DNA of 64,000 nt from Alkaliphilus serpentinus (GCF_009017255.1 NZ_WBZB01000022.1:1-64000); one strand, 5' to 3'; positions 24,667-34,858 are shown, counted from the stretch's first letter. Program-made: numbers and translations. The notes: generated by a model from the sequence alone, not told the origin.

Positions 24667-25377
24667 TTACTTGTTCTTTCTCTTATAGATAAAGCTGGAT
24701 ATGATGATACTAAGTTCAAAAAGCAAAACCATTGGTGTTGCCAATAGTATTTGAGATACAATATCCGGCGGCGTTAGAATTGCTGCAACAATAAAGATAA
24801 TCAAAATAATAAACTTCCTAGACTTTCTTAAGAAAGTAGGATTTACTATATTAAACTGAGATAACATCATTACTAATATTGGCAACTGAAATGTTAAGCC
24901 AAAGGATAATAGCATAGAGCCCACAAAGCTGATATAATTTGCAAAGGAAAAAAGAGGCTCAATGTCGTCCCTAGACATTTTTATAAAAAATTCAATCGTT
25001 AATGGCACGATTCCAAAATAGGCAAAGGCTGCCCCTAGTAGAAAAAAAACCATCGCCAATATATTGGCAAGTACTAGATAAAGCCTTTGCTTTAGATCTA
25101 GTCCTGGCAAAACAAAACGCCATATTTGGTATAAAACGATGGGCAAAGTTATTATTAAGCCCGTAAGCAGAGATATTTTAATGTAGGCTAAAAATAAATC
25201 GGGAGGACTTAAATAAATAAACTTTAATTCCTTAGCTGGCATAATGATATAATCTACTATTTTATCAACATAGAAATAACTTATGACCCCACCCATTATA
25301 AGAGCTATGGCTATTATAATAATTCTCTTTCTTAATTCTTCTAAATGACCTACTAAAGAAAGCTTCTTATCTTCCAT
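24667..25377 (-). CDS. tatC: Sec-independent protein translocase TatC
   Basis: TatC is the receptor of the twin-arginine translocase and binds the RR signal of folded proteins for export. The 236-residue protein has six membrane helices and the family motifs HLEELRKRIIII near the start, YQIWRFVLPGL (about 83-93), and a central FIKMSRDD loop. It lies 16 bp downstream of tatA with no tatB, as is usual in Gram-positive bacteria. The C_GCAxxG_C_C selenoprotein with a twin-arginine-like signal is a plausible client. Length is normal. Confidence 0.93.
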   Translation of the reverse strand: MEDKKLSLVGHLEELRKRIIIIAIALIMGGVISYFYVDKIVDYIIMPAKELKFIYLSPPDLFLAYIKISLLTGLIITLPIVLYQIWRFVLPGLDLKQRLYLVLANILAMVFFLLGAAFAYFGIVPLTIEFFIKMSRDDIEPLFSFANYISFVGSMLLSFGLTFQLPILVMMLSQFNIVNPTFLRKSRKFIILIIFIVAAILTPPDIVSQILLATPMVLLFELSIIISSFIYKRKNK

Positions 25378-25392
25378 TGTGCTATCCTCAGT

Positions 25393-25581
25393 TTACTTAT
25401 CTGATTCTTTTTTTTCAGCTTCACCCTTAACCCCTGAGGTTATTTCTGATGTGTGGCTTTTAAACTCTCTAATACCCTTTCCTAATGCTTTTCCGATTTC
25501 GGGCAGCTTACTTGGACCAAAAACCACTAGGGCAATCACTAATATTAAGATTAATTCAGGTGCACCTAATTTACCAAACAT
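25393..25581 (-). CDS. tatA: Sec-independent protein translocase TatA
   Basis: The 62-residue protein has the TatA layout: a short N-terminus ([13 protein letters not shown]), one membrane helix ([18 protein letters not shown]) with the conserved FGPxKLPE hinge, an amphipathic helix ([16 protein letters not shown]) and a charged tail. TatA multimers form the transport pore recruited by TatC. GGAGGAATAAATTT precedes the ATG. It is the first gene of the tatAC pair. Confidence 0.93.
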   Translation of the reverse strand: MFGKLGAPELILILVIALVVFGPSKLPEIGKALGKGIREFKSHTSEITSGVKGEAEKKESDK

Positions 25582-25798
25582 AAATTTATTCCTCCTTGGA
25601 TCTTCTTAATTAATAAGTTTGATAAAATTATACCATACTTTTTATAGAGTGTAAGAGTATAATTCTGTAAGAACAAGATCCATATCCACGATTTTAATTG
25701 GATTACCCCAAGACAAATAGCCTAATTCAAAGCCTTCATCCCATTACCAAAAAAAACTATAGAACAAAACCCTTATATTCTATAAGGAATCCTTATAT

Positions 25799-26821
25799 TT
25801 AATATTTTCCAAAATGACAGTTGGGGTAGGTACAATCATCACATTTTAGACATAGACCCCCATAACCCAATCGAGAGATATCCCTTCTAACTATTCTCTC
25901 ACCGGCAAAAATCTTTGGCAATAAAATATCAAAGGCTGTGGTATGGGAAAACATCACACATCCCGGCAAACCAAATATGGGTATCTCATCTAAATAGGCC
26001 ACCATCAACATTGACCCAGGTAAAACTGGTGATCCATAGCTGATAACCTCTGCTGCTGTAGCTTTGATTGCACCCGGAGTTTTATCATCTGGATCCACTG
26101 ACATTCCCCCCGTTACAATAATTAACTGAGCTCCTGCCTCCTTAGCTTTAAGGATTGTTGTCTTAATAGTATCCAAATCGTCGGGAACAATTTTTTTTAT
26201 TATAATATCAGAGTTAAAGGTCTTTAATTTTTTCTCAACTACTGGACCAAATTTGTCTTCTATTAAACCTTTATATACCTCTCCACCGGTAACAATTACC
26301 GCTGTCTTCAATCTTGTAAAAGTCTTAACAGATATTAAGGGTGGTCTTTTCTCCAGGATCTCCTTTGCTGAATGAAGCTTTTCCTTGTCTATAATTAGGG
26401 GGATTACCCTACAGCCACCTATAAGCTCATCCTTATTTACTACTCTATCCCCCTGAATTGTGGCTATACTAATATCTCCTAGATCATTTACCTCCTCCAA
26501 CAAATTTCTATCGATTTTTAATAGCCCCTGATATTTTGCCTTAATATTGATTTTCCCTTCCCTTGGCTCAGTAAAATAGATCCCCTCACCAGCCATCATT
26601 TCACCTAAAAAAATCGATGCATCATCTTCATGAAGCTGATTTTCTTTTATATCTAATATATATATATTTTCTTTACCTATTCTCAGTAAATGGTCTATGT
26701 CTTCTTCTCCAATGACATGACCCTTTTTAAAGGCTACACCCTTAAATTTTCCTGGTACGATCTCTGTAATGTCATGGGCAATGATCTTGCCAACGGCCTC
26801 AGTTGTTGGAATTGTTTTCAT
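25799..26821 (-). CDS. MoeA/MogA-like molybdopterin-binding protein
   Basis: The 340-residue protein has the molybdopterin-binding fold in its second half: TAVIVTGGEVYKGL, LIIVTGGMSVDPDDKTPGAI (GGxSxD-type motif near 240-250) and IFGLPGCVMFSHTTAFDI (GLPG motif). The first part is not a typical MoeA domain, so it fits the shorter molybdopterin-binding family used in molybdenum cofactor handling. The tail is cysteine-rich (LCLKCDDCTYPNCHFGKY), which suggests an extra metal or cluster site. It stands alone between tatA and the CoA-transferase operon. Exact step in cofactor synthesis uncertain. Confidence 0.8.
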   Translation of the reverse strand: MKTIPTTEAVGKIIAHDITEIVPGKFKGVAFKKGHVIGEEDIDHLLRIGKENIYILDIKENQLHEDDASIFLGEMMAGEGIYFTEPREGKINIKAKYQGLLKIDRNLLEEVNDLGDISIATIQGDRVVNKDELIGGCRVIPLIIDKEKLHSAKEILEKRPPLISVKTFTRLKTAVIVTGGEVYKGLIEDKFGPVVEKKLKTFNSDIIIKKIVPDDLDTIKTTILKAKEAGAQLIIVTGGMSVDPDDKTPGAIKATAAEVISYGSPVLPGSMLMVAYLDEIPIFGLPGCVMFSHTTAFDILLPKIFAGERIVRRDISRLGYGGLCLKCDDCTYPNCHFGKY

Positions 26822-26937
26822 AATAACACCTCGTTTTTTATATAGAATGCTTATAATAATTTTACACCTTTGGCGAGGGTTTTGAAATTAAAAAATGTAA
26901 TTTCTCCTTAGAAAACTAAAAGTTTGTAGTAAAGTAA

Positions 26938-26966
26938 TAAGTCTGGCAAGAAGTCAGACTTATGGT
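26938..26966 (-). terminator. Probable terminator of the CoA-transferase operon
   Basis: ATAAGTCTG pairs with CAGACTTAT around a hairpin loop about 85 bases beyond the minus-strand stop at 27051. Confidence 0.5.
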
Positions 26967-27050
26967 TTATGATTTAATTCTATTAGTGAATTTTTCAAAT
27001 ACCTGATGAAATTGTTAAAAACCAAGATTTCTCTTTAATAGGTTATAGGG

Positions 27051-27707
27051 TTATTCTGCGACTTCCATAATCTTCAGATTCTCATCGATTATCAACTCAG
27101 CCTCTGTAGCATTTTTGATATCCTCTATCGTAATATCTGAGGCAATTTCCCTTAATACCAATCCCCCTTGGGTAACCTCCATAACCCCCATTTCAGTAAT
27201 AATTAAATCCACTTCTCCTTTAGCTGTTAGGGGCAGAGTGCATTTTTCCAATATCTTGGCCCTGCCTTTTGCAGTATGCTCCATTGCCACAATTACCCTC
27301 TTGGCTCCAACTACAAGGTCCATAGCCCCTCCCATACCTGGAACCAGCTTACCAGGAATCATCCAGTTGGCCAGATTACCCTCTTTATCAACCTGAAGGG
27401 CCCCCAATACTGTAACGTCAACATGACCCCCTCTGATAATACTAAAGGACATAGTGCTATCAAAGAAGGCAGCACCCCTTTTAGCTGTTACATAGATACC
27501 ACCAGCATTAACCAAATCCTTATCAACCTCAGCTTCCCCTGCAATAGGGCCCATACCTATAAATCCGTTCTCCGATTGAAGATGAATTTCCACATCATCT
27601 GGAATAAAATTTGCCACCATAGTGGGTAAGCCAATACCAAGATTTACAACATCTCCATCCCTTAGTTCCTTTGCTACCCTCTTTGCAATTCGATCTCTAA
27701 TATCCAT
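27051..27707 (-). CDS. CoA-transferase subunit B (AtoA/ScoB-type)
   Basis: The beta subunit of a short-chain CoA-transferase holds the catalytic glutamate. The 218-residue protein shows it in [13 protein letters not shown] (glutamate near residue 47), with the [13 protein letters not shown] motif before it and [14 protein letters not shown] later. The enzyme moves CoA between acetoacetate, acetate, butyrate or related acids; the substrate pair is unknown. The ATG overlaps the stop of subunit A. The operon has a sigma-54 promoter and lies beside a sigma-54 activator gene. Confidence 0.9.
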   Translation of the reverse strand: MDIRDRIAKRVAKELRDGDVVNLGIGLPTMVANFIPDDVEIHLQSENGFIGMGPIAGEAEVDKDLVNAGGIYVTAKRGAAFFDSTMSFSIIRGGHVDVTVLGALQVDKEGNLANWMIPGKLVPGMGGAMDLVVGAKRVIVAMEHTAKGRAKILEKCTLPLTAKGEVDLIITEMGVMEVTQGGLVLREIASDITIEDIKNATEAELIIDENLKIMEVAE

Positions 27708-28360
27708 TAGCCTCTCCCCTTTACTATATAATCTACAAAAATTCCAGGAGTTACAACATTACTTGGATCTATTTCACCTGCTTTAACAATTTCTTCTGCC
27801 TCAACAACAACTAAATCAGCAGCCGTAGCCATAACAGGATTAAAGTTTCTAGTGGATTTGTTGTACCAAATATTCCCCTTCTCATCAACTTTACTTCCCT
27901 TAAGCAAAGCTAAATCAGCCTTGATGGGGAGCTCCAAAAGATAGGTTTTCCCATCAACTAAGATCTTTTCCTTCCCCTCTTCCACCATTGTTCCTATGCC
28001 AGTGGGTGTTAAAAAGCCTCCTAATCCAGATCCAGCAGCTCTGATCTTCTCAACCAGAGTTCCTTGAGGAATCAGTTGAACCTCTATTTCTCCTGCATTC
28101 ATCTGTCTTCCTGTTTCTGAATTTGTTCCTATATGAGAGGTTATAACCTTCTTAACCTGCCTGTTAACCACCAGCCTTCCGATTCCCTTATCAGGAAAGC
28201 CAGTATCATTACAAATAATCACTAAATCCTTTACATTCTTTTCGATAAGGAAATCTATCAATGATTCTGGGGTTCCATTAGCTAAAAATCCCCCAATCAT
28301 CAAGGTCATTCCGTCCTTTAGAAATTCTGATAAAGCTTCCTTAGAAATGATTTTCTCCAT
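27707..28360 (-). CDS. CoA-transferase subunit A (AtoD/ScoA-type)
   Basis: The 217-residue alpha subunit has the CoA-transferase I glycine motif [18 protein letters not shown] (about 22-39), [22 protein letters not shown] (about 97-118) and a [20 protein letters not shown] segment typical of the family. It pairs with the overlapping subunit B. AGGAGGCTTTAAA precedes the ATG, and a -24/-12 promoter lies 38-53 bp upstream. With the flanking sigma-54 activator, it is likely induced by a short-chain fatty or keto acid. The exact substrate is not visible. Confidence 0.9.
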   Translation of the reverse strand: MEKIISKEALSEFLKDGMTLMIGGFLANGTPESLIDFLIEKNVKDLVIICNDTGFPDKGIGRLVVNRQVKKVITSHIGTNSETGRQMNAGEIEVQLIPQGTLVEKIRAAGSGLGGFLTPTGIGTMVEEGKEKILVDGKTYLLELPIKADLALLKGSKVDEKGNIWYNKSTRNFNPVMATAADLVVVEAEEIVKAGEIDPSNVVTPGIFVDYIVKGRG

Positions 28361-28396
28361 TTTAAAGCCTCCTCTTAATTTTTATACTACGAATAT

Positions 28397-28413
28397 TTGC
28401 AAAAATCATACCA
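28397..28413 (-). promoter_or_regulatory. Sigma-54 (-24/-12) promoter of the CoA-transferase operon
   Basis: On the minus strand the sequence is TGGTATGATTTTTGCA, matching TGGCAC-N5-TTGCA with GG and GC ten bases apart. It lies 38 bp before the ATG of subunit A. Confidence 0.8.
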
Positions 28414-28531
28414 TAACAATGAAATTAAATAAAAAAAGCATTTCATCCAGCAATAGTAGGGGATAAAATGCCTATTAACAAAAAAAGTTAGGGAATATGG
28501 TCTATTCTATTATACAGAAAATCACCTATTC

Positions 28532-28625
28532 GATGCATAAACACATCATGTAAGCTAGTTTTCTTTAGTTTTTAAGGGTTTTATTCAGATGCGTTTTAGC
28601 ATCACTATTGATGCATTAATCCATC
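28532..28625. promoter_or_regulatory. Three 16-bp inverted repeats, candidate enhancer sites
   Basis: GATG-N8-CATC occurs at 28532-28547, 28588-28603 and 28610-28625 (GATGCATAAACACATC, GATGCGTTTTAGCATC, GATGCATTAATCCATC). They lie 120-215 bp upstream of the sigma-54 promoter, the usual distance for activator sites; the third overlaps the end of the activator gene. Confidence 0.7.
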
Positions 28626-29980
28626 ATTTTCATTCCATACTTTTGAAGTTTTCTCACCAGAGTTGATTGATCAATTCCGAGGGCTTTGGCTGCCCTTCGG
28701 GTGGTCTTATTGACAACTATACTTTCTCTTAATAGCTTTACTTCCAACTCCATCAGTTGCTCCTTTAGGGACCCCTTCCCTTTATCGGCCAAGAGAGGCT
28801 TATTCTGAATTATCGCAATATCCTCAGCAGCTATCACATTTCCATCCACAACCACCGCCAGCCTCTCTATGGTGTTTTCTAGCTCCCTTACGTTTCCTCT
28901 CCATTGGGACCTTTCCAATGCCTCTAGGGCTCCTTTAGATAACCTTTTATTGAGGCTGTATTTTTTATTAAAAAGATCCATAAAATATCTTGCTAGGGGC
29001 TGGATATCCTCTACTCGATTCCGCAATGGGGGTATCTTTATACTTACCACATTCAATCGATAGTAAAGGTCCTCTCGAAAAAGACCGGTATCAATGGCTG
29101 TTTCTATGTTCTTATTGGTAGCAGCAATCACTCTGCTTTCGATAGCAATTGATTTAGTAGCTCCAATGGGGATTACCTCTTTGTCTTGGATCACCCTTAG
29201 GAGCTTTGCCTGCAGATGGGTTGGAAGTTCTGCAATTTCGTCTAAAAAAATGGTTCCGTTGTTGGCCATTTGGAATAGTCCAGCCTTTCCATCCTTTTTT
29301 GCTCCTGTAAAGGACCCGTACTCATACCCAAATAGTTCACTTTCAAGTAGAGTCTCTGGGATGGCGGCACAGTTTACCTTAATGAAGGTTCCCTTTACCC
29401 CACTGGCCTTATGAATTAAATTGGCGATAACATCCTTACCCACACCCGATTCGCCTAGAATCAATACATTGGAGGTTACCTTGGATGCTTTGAGGGCCAA
29501 TTCCACCACCTTGTCCATGGCAGGACTATGAAAAATGAAATCAACCTCCTGTTGAAGGGAAGATGCCTTTGGTCCTATGGTCTCGTTTTCTAAGCTATAG
29601 ATCTCCGTTAAATCCCATACATTATTGACAATCATTTTAATCTTACCGAAGGAATCAAAAACCGGAACCCCCTTAGCCAAAAGACGTTTTCCTGTATTCA
29701 CAGTGTACATCACCGTTGCAGGTGCCTTTAGCTTTAAAACCTGGAGGCTAGCTGATTGTGAGAAAACCCCCTCCTTCACCAATTCCTCCATGTTCTTTCC
29801 TACCAGGTCCTCCTTCTTAAGGCCAGACATTCTTTCATAGGTTTTATTGACACGTAGGGTTTTACCTGATCCATCGGTTATATAGACGCCATCACAGAGG
29901 TTTTCGATAATATCATTAAGCTCTTCATTTTTTTCAATTACCTCTTTCAACTGATTGACCAGCTCCTTTTTAGCATCCAT
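28616..29980 (-). CDS. Sigma-54 dependent transcriptional activator with PAS domain
   Basis: The 454-residue protein has a PAS sensor (about 20-130; ITDGSGKTLRVNKTYERMSGL), a sigma-54 AAA+ domain (about 150-380; Walker A GESGVGKDVIA, the sigma-54 contact loop GSFTGA, Walker B GTIFLDEIAELP) and a C-terminal Fis-type helix-turn-helix (RRAAKALGIDQSTLVRKLQKYGM). Such proteins bind upstream inverted repeats and open sigma-54 promoters on sensing a ligand. The gene is next to the CoA-transferase operon with a matching promoter and three inverted repeats. It begins 36 bp after panD and may be partly co-transcribed with the pan genes. Confidence 0.92.
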   Translation of the reverse strand: MDAKKELVNQLKEVIEKNEELNDIIENLCDGVYITDGSGKTLRVNKTYERMSGLKKEDLVGKNMEELVKEGVFSQSASLQVLKLKAPATVMYTVNTGKRLLAKGVPVFDSFGKIKMIVNNVWDLTEIYSLENETIGPKASSLQQEVDFIFHSPAMDKVVELALKASKVTSNVLILGESGVGKDVIANLIHKASGVKGTFIKVNCAAIPETLLESELFGYEYGSFTGAKKDGKAGLFQMANNGTIFLDEIAELPTHLQAKLLRVIQDKEVIPIGATKSIAIESRVIAATNKNIETAIDTGLFREDLYYRLNVVSIKIPPLRNRVEDIQPLARYFMDLFNKKYSLNKRLSKGALEALERSQWRGNVRELENTIERLAVVVDGNVIAAEDIAIIQNKPLLADKGKGSLKEQLMELEVKLLRESIVVNKTTRRAAKALGIDQSTLVRKLQKYGMKMMD

Positions 29981-30016
29981 AGGATCCCCTCCCCTTTGTA
30001 ACTATATCATCAATAA

Positions 30017-30400
30017 TTATAAAACTTCTCCGTGATGCTCCTCATCCTTAAGCTCTATTATATCATTATCATCATCTAGAATAACAACCTTTGGTTTAAA
30101 GGTTTTTAACTCCTCTTCTCCGATCCAGCAATAGGCAATAATAATCACCATATCTCCAGGCTGTACAAGCCTTGCTGCTGCACCATTTAAACAAATCACC
30201 CCGCTATTTCTCTCACCCTTTATTACATAGGTCTCGAATCTAGCTCCATTATTATTATTAACAATTTGAACCTTTTCGTTTGGGTAAATCCCCGCCGCCT
30301 CCAGCAGGGCTTCATCAATTGTAATACTTCCTACATAATTTAGATTGGCTTCCGTCACAGTAGCTCTATGAAGCTTTGATTTAAACATATTTAACAGCAT
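30017..30400 (-). CDS. panD: Aspartate 1-decarboxylase PanD
   Basis: PanD turns aspartate into beta-alanine for pantothenate. The 127-residue protoenzyme starts [20 protein letters not shown] and carries the self-cleavage site NYVGSITID (Gly-Ser near residues 24-25, giving the pyruvoyl group). The C-terminal [19 protein letters not shown] is conserved. It is the last pan gene, 3 bp after panC. GTGGAGGTTTAAAAA precedes the ATG. The acidic tail ([16 protein letters not shown]) is slightly longer than usual. Confidence 0.95.
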   Translation of the reverse strand: MLLNMFKSKLHRATVTEANLNYVGSITIDEALLEAAGIYPNEKVQIVNNNNGARFETYVIKGERNSGVICLNGAAARLVQPGDMVIIIAYCWIGEEELKTFKPKVVILDDDNDIIELKDEEHHGEVL

Positions 30401-30403
30401 TTT

Positions 30404-31255
30404 TTAAACCTCCACAATTATATTGTCAATTAATCTAACCTTCCCGACTTTTACTGCAAGGGCAATCAAAACCCTACCCTCAATAAAATCCATCAGCTCT
30501 AATCTAGGAAATGAAACAGCCTCTACATATTCTGGCTTTAGGAGGGGTTCTTCAGAAAGAAGATATCTAATCATTTTCTTAATCTTTTCTATATTCCTTT
30601 CTCCCTTTTCCACTGCCTCCTTAGCATGAAAAAGACTTCTAGATATCATAAGAGCAGCTTTACGATCTTCATCACTGAGATACACATTCCTAGAACTCAT
30701 AGCCAGTCCATCAATCTCTCTGATGATGGGGCATGGAACAATTTCTATATCCATAAATAGGTCTTCAACCATTGTTTGAATTACAGCCACCTGTTGAGCA
30801 TCCTTCAGACCAAAGTAGTTTCTGGTTGGACTTACTATTTGAAAGAGCTTATGAACAACGGTTGTTACTCCTTTAAAATGGCCTGGCCTAGACCCTCCAC
30901 AAAGAATATTTGTAATATCTGTAACTTCAACATAGGTTCGATAGCCCATTGGATAGATCTCATCAGCCGAGGGATGAAAGATATAGTCACCACCGGCTTC
31001 CCTTGTAAGCTGGCTATCCCTGTCAATATCCCTTGGATATATATCAAAATCCTCATTTGCTCCAAACTGAGTAGGATTCACAAATATACTTACAACAACA
31101 AGATCATTTTCTTTTCTAGCTCTCTCAATTAAGGACCTATGACCCTGATGTAAATACCCCATGGTTGGAACAAATCCAATGGTTTCTCCCAGAGCTTTAT
31201 GGTTTTTTACAATTCCCTTCATTTCCTTTACGGTGGTAATAATCTGCAATTTCAA
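30404..31255 (-). CDS. panC: Pantoate-beta-alanine ligase PanC
   Basis: PanC joins pantoate and beta-alanine with ATP to give pantothenate. The 283-residue protein shows the cytidylyltransferase-like fold motifs FVPTMGYLHQGHRSLIERAR (HIGH-type, about 28-47), VVVSIFVNPTQFG (about 53-65), YFGLKDAQQVAVI (KDxQQ) and MSSRNVYLS (KMSKS-like). The start is TTG at 31253-31255, with GAAGGAAGG seven bases upstream; an ATG here is absent. Second to last gene in panG-panB-panC-panD. Confidence 0.95.
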   Translation of the reverse strand: MKLQIITTVKEMKGIVKNHKALGETIGFVPTMGYLHQGHRSLIERARKENDLVVVSIFVNPTQFGANEDFDIYPRDIDRDSQLTREAGGDYIFHPSADEIYPMGYRTYVEVTDITNILCGGSRPGHFKGVTTVVHKLFQIVSPTRNYFGLKDAQQVAVIQTMVEDLFMDIEIVPCPIIREIDGLAMSSRNVYLSDEDRKAALMISRSLFHAKEAVEKGERNIEKIKKMIRYLLSEEPLLKPEYVEAVSFPRLELMDFIEGRVLIALAVKVGKVRLIDNIIVEV

Positions 31256-31310
31256 TACCTTCCTTCAATAATTTATCTACTATAATTTGCTTCCATATTT
31301 GGAAGCTACA

Positions 31311-31345
31311 ATAATTCAACATTCAACATTTAACATTCAACATTA
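31311..31345. repeat. Heptamer array (CAACATT/TAACATT)
   Basis: Four to five 7-bp units ATTCAAC/ATTTAAC in tandem between panB and panC. Confidence 0.8.
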
Positions 31346-31349
31346 GCTC

Positions 31350-32189
31350 TTAAGCTTTTAAATTAATTTTATCCAAAATTGCCTCATCAATGGTGAAGGT
31401 GTGCTTTTCTGCTGGAAAGGCTCCTTTTTGAATTTCTTCTTTAAATGCTGCAACAGCCCCTTTAATGTCTGACCCTACATCACAATATTTCTTAACAAAT
31501 TTCGGACTAAAGTCACTAAACATCCCCAACATATCCTGAGTAACCAAAACCTGTCCATCACAGTATTTACCCGCTCCTATCCCTATAGTGGGAATGTCTA
31601 TGGCTTCGGTAATGATTTTTGCTAGCTTTTCTGGTACACACTCTAATACTATTGAAAATACCCCAGCCTCCTGTAATAGCTTTGCATCCTCAAGAATTTT
31701 TCTAGCTTGAACCTCGTCCTTGCCCTGAACCTTGAAGCCCCCCATCATGTTTACCGATTGGGGAGTTAATCCAAGGTGACCTACTACAGGTATTTGTGCC
31801 TTTACTAAGGCCTTTATTTTGTCTACAACCTCAGTTCCGCCTTCAAGCTTTACAGCATGGGCATTGGCCTCTTGTATCATTCTACCTGCATTCTTTATTG
31901 TTTCTTCAACACTAATATGATAGGAAAGAAAGGGCATATCTGCTATTACCAGCGCTCTCTTACAGCCCCTTGCCACTGCCTTAGTATGATGGATAATATC
32001 CTCCACCGTTACCTGCAGGGTGTTTTCATAGCCTAAAATCACCATTCCCAAGGAATCACCAACAAGTATACTATCTACTCCTGCCTCATCCAAAAGCCTA
32101 GCAGTAGAATAATCATAAGCTGTCAACATTGATATTTTTCTTCCTTCTTTTTTACTACTTAAAAAGGATGCAGTTGAAAATCTACTCAT
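31350..32189 (-). CDS. panB: 3-methyl-2-oxobutanoate hydroxymethyltransferase PanB
   Basis: PanB adds a hydroxymethyl group from methylene-tetrahydrofolate to ketoisovalerate, the first step to pantothenate. The 279-residue protein shows [19 protein letters not shown] (about 18-36), the metal site [28 protein letters not shown] and [20 protein letters not shown]. The ATG at 32187-32189 has AGAGGAGATTGT upstream and overlaps the panG stop by four bases; the upstream ATG at 32207 is not needed. Length and motifs normal. Confidence 0.95.
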   Translation of the reverse strand: MSRFSTASFLSSKKEGRKISMLTAYDYSTARLLDEAGVDSILVGDSLGMVILGYENTLQVTVEDIIHHTKAVARGCKRALVIADMPFLSYHISVEETIKNAGRMIQEANAHAVKLEGGTEVVDKIKALVKAQIPVVGHLGLTPQSVNMMGGFKVQGKDEVQARKILEDAKLLQEAGVFSIVLECVPEKLAKIITEAIDIPTIGIGAGKYCDGQVLVTQDMLGMFSDFSPKFVKKYCDVGSDIKGAVAAFKEEIQKGAFPAEKHTFTIDEAILDKINLKA

Positions 32190-33058
32190 ACAATCTCCTC
32201 TTTCCATAATTTATTTAAATCCTCAATAGCTACCTCATCCTTCAGCCTACCCTTCTTGGCAAGGGAAGTGGTTTCCCTACCCAAAAACTTATAAAATTCC
32301 AGCTTATTTGGAAGCTTTTCCTCAAGCTTGTCTATATGACTTTTTATGGTATGAACATCTCCTCTTACGATGGGCCCCGTCAGGGCCTTTATGGTGCCAA
32401 GATTTTTAATATTATTCATGCTTCCAGTTATCAAAGGATACAAGGCGTCAAAACCAACATCAGCATCTATTCCTGCCGCTGTTAGTAGGCTTATTCCTAA
32501 GTCCATCAGAGTCACCAAATAATTTGAAACAACGCAGGCAGCCCCATGGTATAGAGCCTTATCCTCCCCTTTAAGTGTAAAAAATTTATTGCCACAATCC
32601 TGGATAAGCTCCAATAATATTTCCTTAGCCTCATCATCCCCTTCTATACTAAATACAGTTTCCTTCAAATCTAAAACTGCCTTTTCAATATTGGCAAAGG
32701 CCTGTAGGGGATGTAGGGATGCAATATAACAACCCTCATCTTTAGCTTTTGTTAGCAACCGAGAAGAATGGGCCCCACTCATATGAATTAATAGCTGACC
32801 TTTCTTCAATTTTCCTGTTTCAGATAAGCTATTGGCCACCTCTTCAATGGTATCATCCGGGGTGGTAATGAAAATAGCATCAGAGGCCTCAACAATGGCT
32901 TCAAGACTTTCAAATTCGAGAGAATTTGTAAAGTTAGCAGACTCCTTAGCAGATTTTAAACTTCTGCTATAATAGCCTACAACCCGATATCCATTGTTTA
33001 TTAAGTATTTTCCGAAGCTCTTCCCAACCTTACCTCCACCAATAAATCCAATATCCAC
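32186..33058 (-). CDS. panG: Rossmann/DUF2520 oxidoreductase, probable ketopantoate reductase (PanG-type)
   Basis: The protein of 290 residues has an NAD(P)-binding motif at the start ([18 protein letters not shown]) and the DUF2520 C-terminal helical domain ([47 protein letters not shown]). DUF2520 proteins linked to pan genes were shown in Francisella (PanG) to reduce ketopantoate in place of PanE. Here it overlaps panB by four bases, and no panE is in the operon, so ketopantoate reductase is the likely role. The GTG at 33056-33058 follows GGGGGAAGGATT; an upstream in-frame ATG would add 49 unrelated residues. Confidence 0.8.
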   Translation of the reverse strand: MDIGFIGGGKVGKSFGKYLINNGYRVVGYYSRSLKSAKESANFTNSLEFESLEAIVEASDAIFITTPDDTIEEVANSLSETGKLKKGQLLIHMSGAHSSRLLTKAKDEGCYIASLHPLQAFANIEKAVLDLKETVFSIEGDDEAKEILLELIQDCGNKFFTLKGEDKALYHGAACVVSNYLVTLMDLGISLLTAAGIDADVGFDALYPLITGSMNNIKNLGTIKALTGPIVRGDVHTIKSHIDKLEEKLPNKLEFYKFLGRETTSLAKKGRLKDEVAIEDLNKLWKEEIV

Positions 33059-33329
33059 AATCCTTCCCCCCTCATTTAACGATAAATAACAAAAACCTCT
33101 TCCATGGTTATCACAGAAAAGGCATGTAAATAAAATACACCTATTTGAGGATTCAAAAAGGTGCTTAGCATCGATTTTATTTGTCTTTTCTGTCTCAGTC
33201 CCCATGGCTTAGAGCAGAAGTAATATAATTTTTTATAATTATTGAACTTTAAAAGGTTTAGCTCTCTAGCTGAGTAGCCATCCTAACTTGAGTTTACCAT
33301 ATATTATATTTATATTCAAGACAATAAGA

Positions 33330-34583
33330 TTATAGTGCTCTTTTCATAACGAAGGACTTTCTTCCGTCTAAACCTCTAAAGGCAAAATAATAGTATATGG
33401 CGGAGGTTGCATAGAGGGTTCCTGCTAGATAGAAAATCCATTCATAACCATAGCCATCTATAATAATCCCGCTGAGTCTTGTACAAACAGCCCATCCAAC
33501 CTGAACAACGGCTTGACTCAAGCTGTTGGTTAAGCCCTTTAGATTTTCTGGAACCTCCTCCATCATAATGGTTGAGGAGATGGGTCCACTGGCATTCATG
33601 ATCGCTTGCCTTATTAAAAAGGCAATAATGGCAATCCAAAGAATACTCGTATCCCCCAGCATGATCATAAAGGGTATTGATAAAATTTGAAGCATAAAGA
33701 CAGTCTTAACCTTTCCCAGCTTTGATGCTAGAAAGGGCCCCATCATCACTGCAATGATTGTGGAAGCCTGCCCGGCGGAAATAATAAAGCCTATGGTACT
33801 ACTGTTTAAGCTAAATTGATTCTCAAAATAAACATTAGAAAAGGGTACAAATAGACCCGCACCAAAGCCTACTAACCCACTTGAAAATATGAGTTTAGAC
33901 ATAAGCCTCCAATTGTTTTTGGAGGTTATATTTTTTACAAACTCAGGCCATTGATTTTCTTTCTTGGAACCCTTGGATTTAATCTTGCTCATAGGAATCA
34001 GAGCCAGCAAACTAAAGGATGCTGCTATCAACAGAGTAATCCTTTGACTCTGATCTAGGGTATTCACCCCCAGCTTTATCAATAATAACGGTAAGCTACC
34101 TCCGATTATACTACCCACCATAGAGGAGAATATCATTAAAGCAGTATTTACGCTAAAAATTCTAATTCGGTTTTCCTTTGTTGTATTTTCCATTAAAAAG
34201 GGAGCATTACTAACCATAAAAAAGGAGTTAAAGATCCCCAGCGTAAAGCTGAACAACAATAATTGTCCTTGACTAAGGAATAAGGCCCTAAAAATCTGAC
34301 AAAGGGCAGTTACAAAAATACCTGTCATCATAATATTTTTTCTGCCTAATCGATCACTAAAAAATCCTACAGGAACTAAAAATATTGCGCTGGCTAGGGC
34401 TGTCATGGAAATTAACTGCCCCATAAAGGCTTTATTAAAGCCAATTTCTTGAAGGTACAAATTATACAAGGTGGAAATCATGCCATTGCCTAAGTTATTA
34501 AGTAGTACTACAGCAAAAATCCATTTTATATTTACAGGTAATATCCCTATGTCTGCCTTTAGTCTTCCGAGAAGTCTTTTCAT
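33330..34583 (-). CDS. Major facilitator superfamily transporter
   Basis: The 417-residue protein has about twelve membrane segments and the MFS loop motif GFFSDRLGRKNIMM (about 71-84; G-x-x-x-D-R-x-G-R-K/R). Two halves of about six helices are joined by a charged loop (KIKSKGSKKENQWPEF). The closest shape is drug/unknown-substrate exporters. The ATG at 34581-34583 after GGGGGCTGAGTTA is chosen over one at 34661 whose extra 26 residues look unrelated. It stands alone, facing away from the DegV gene. Substrate unknown. Confidence 0.8.
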   Translation of the reverse strand: MKRLLGRLKADIGILPVNIKWIFAVVLLNNLGNGMISTLYNLYLQEIGFNKAFMGQLISMTALASAIFLVPVGFFSDRLGRKNIMMTGIFVTALCQIFRALFLSQGQLLLFSFTLGIFNSFFMVSNAPFLMENTTKENRIRIFSVNTALMIFSSMVGSIIGGSLPLLLIKLGVNTLDQSQRITLLIAASFSLLALIPMSKIKSKGSKKENQWPEFVKNITSKNNWRLMSKLIFSSGLVGFGAGLFVPFSNVYFENQFSLNSSTIGFIISAGQASTIIAVMMGPFLASKLGKVKTVFMLQILSIPFMIMLGDTSILWIAIIAFLIRQAIMNASGPISSTIMMEEVPENLKGLTNSLSQAVVQVGWAVCTRLSGIIIDGYGYEWIFYLAGTLYATSAIYYYFAFRGLDGRKSFVMKRAL

Positions 34584-34858
34584 TAACTCAGCCCCCAAAT
34601 TATTTCGAAAATCTAAATATACATCCTTATATAGGATAAACCTAATAATTCTAAAAGTCAATAGATCTTTTTAAGGCTGATATAAATAGTACATATTCAC
34701 TATCTTCTAGGCTTCTTACGATATTCTATGGTAGGAGTTATTAAATGAATGGTTCTAGAAATACTATTTGTTAGTAGCACTTTTAAATTATAACTTTACA
34801 ACAGGTATTAGTACCTGGTATTATTATTATATACTATTATTCGTAAGGAGATGATATA

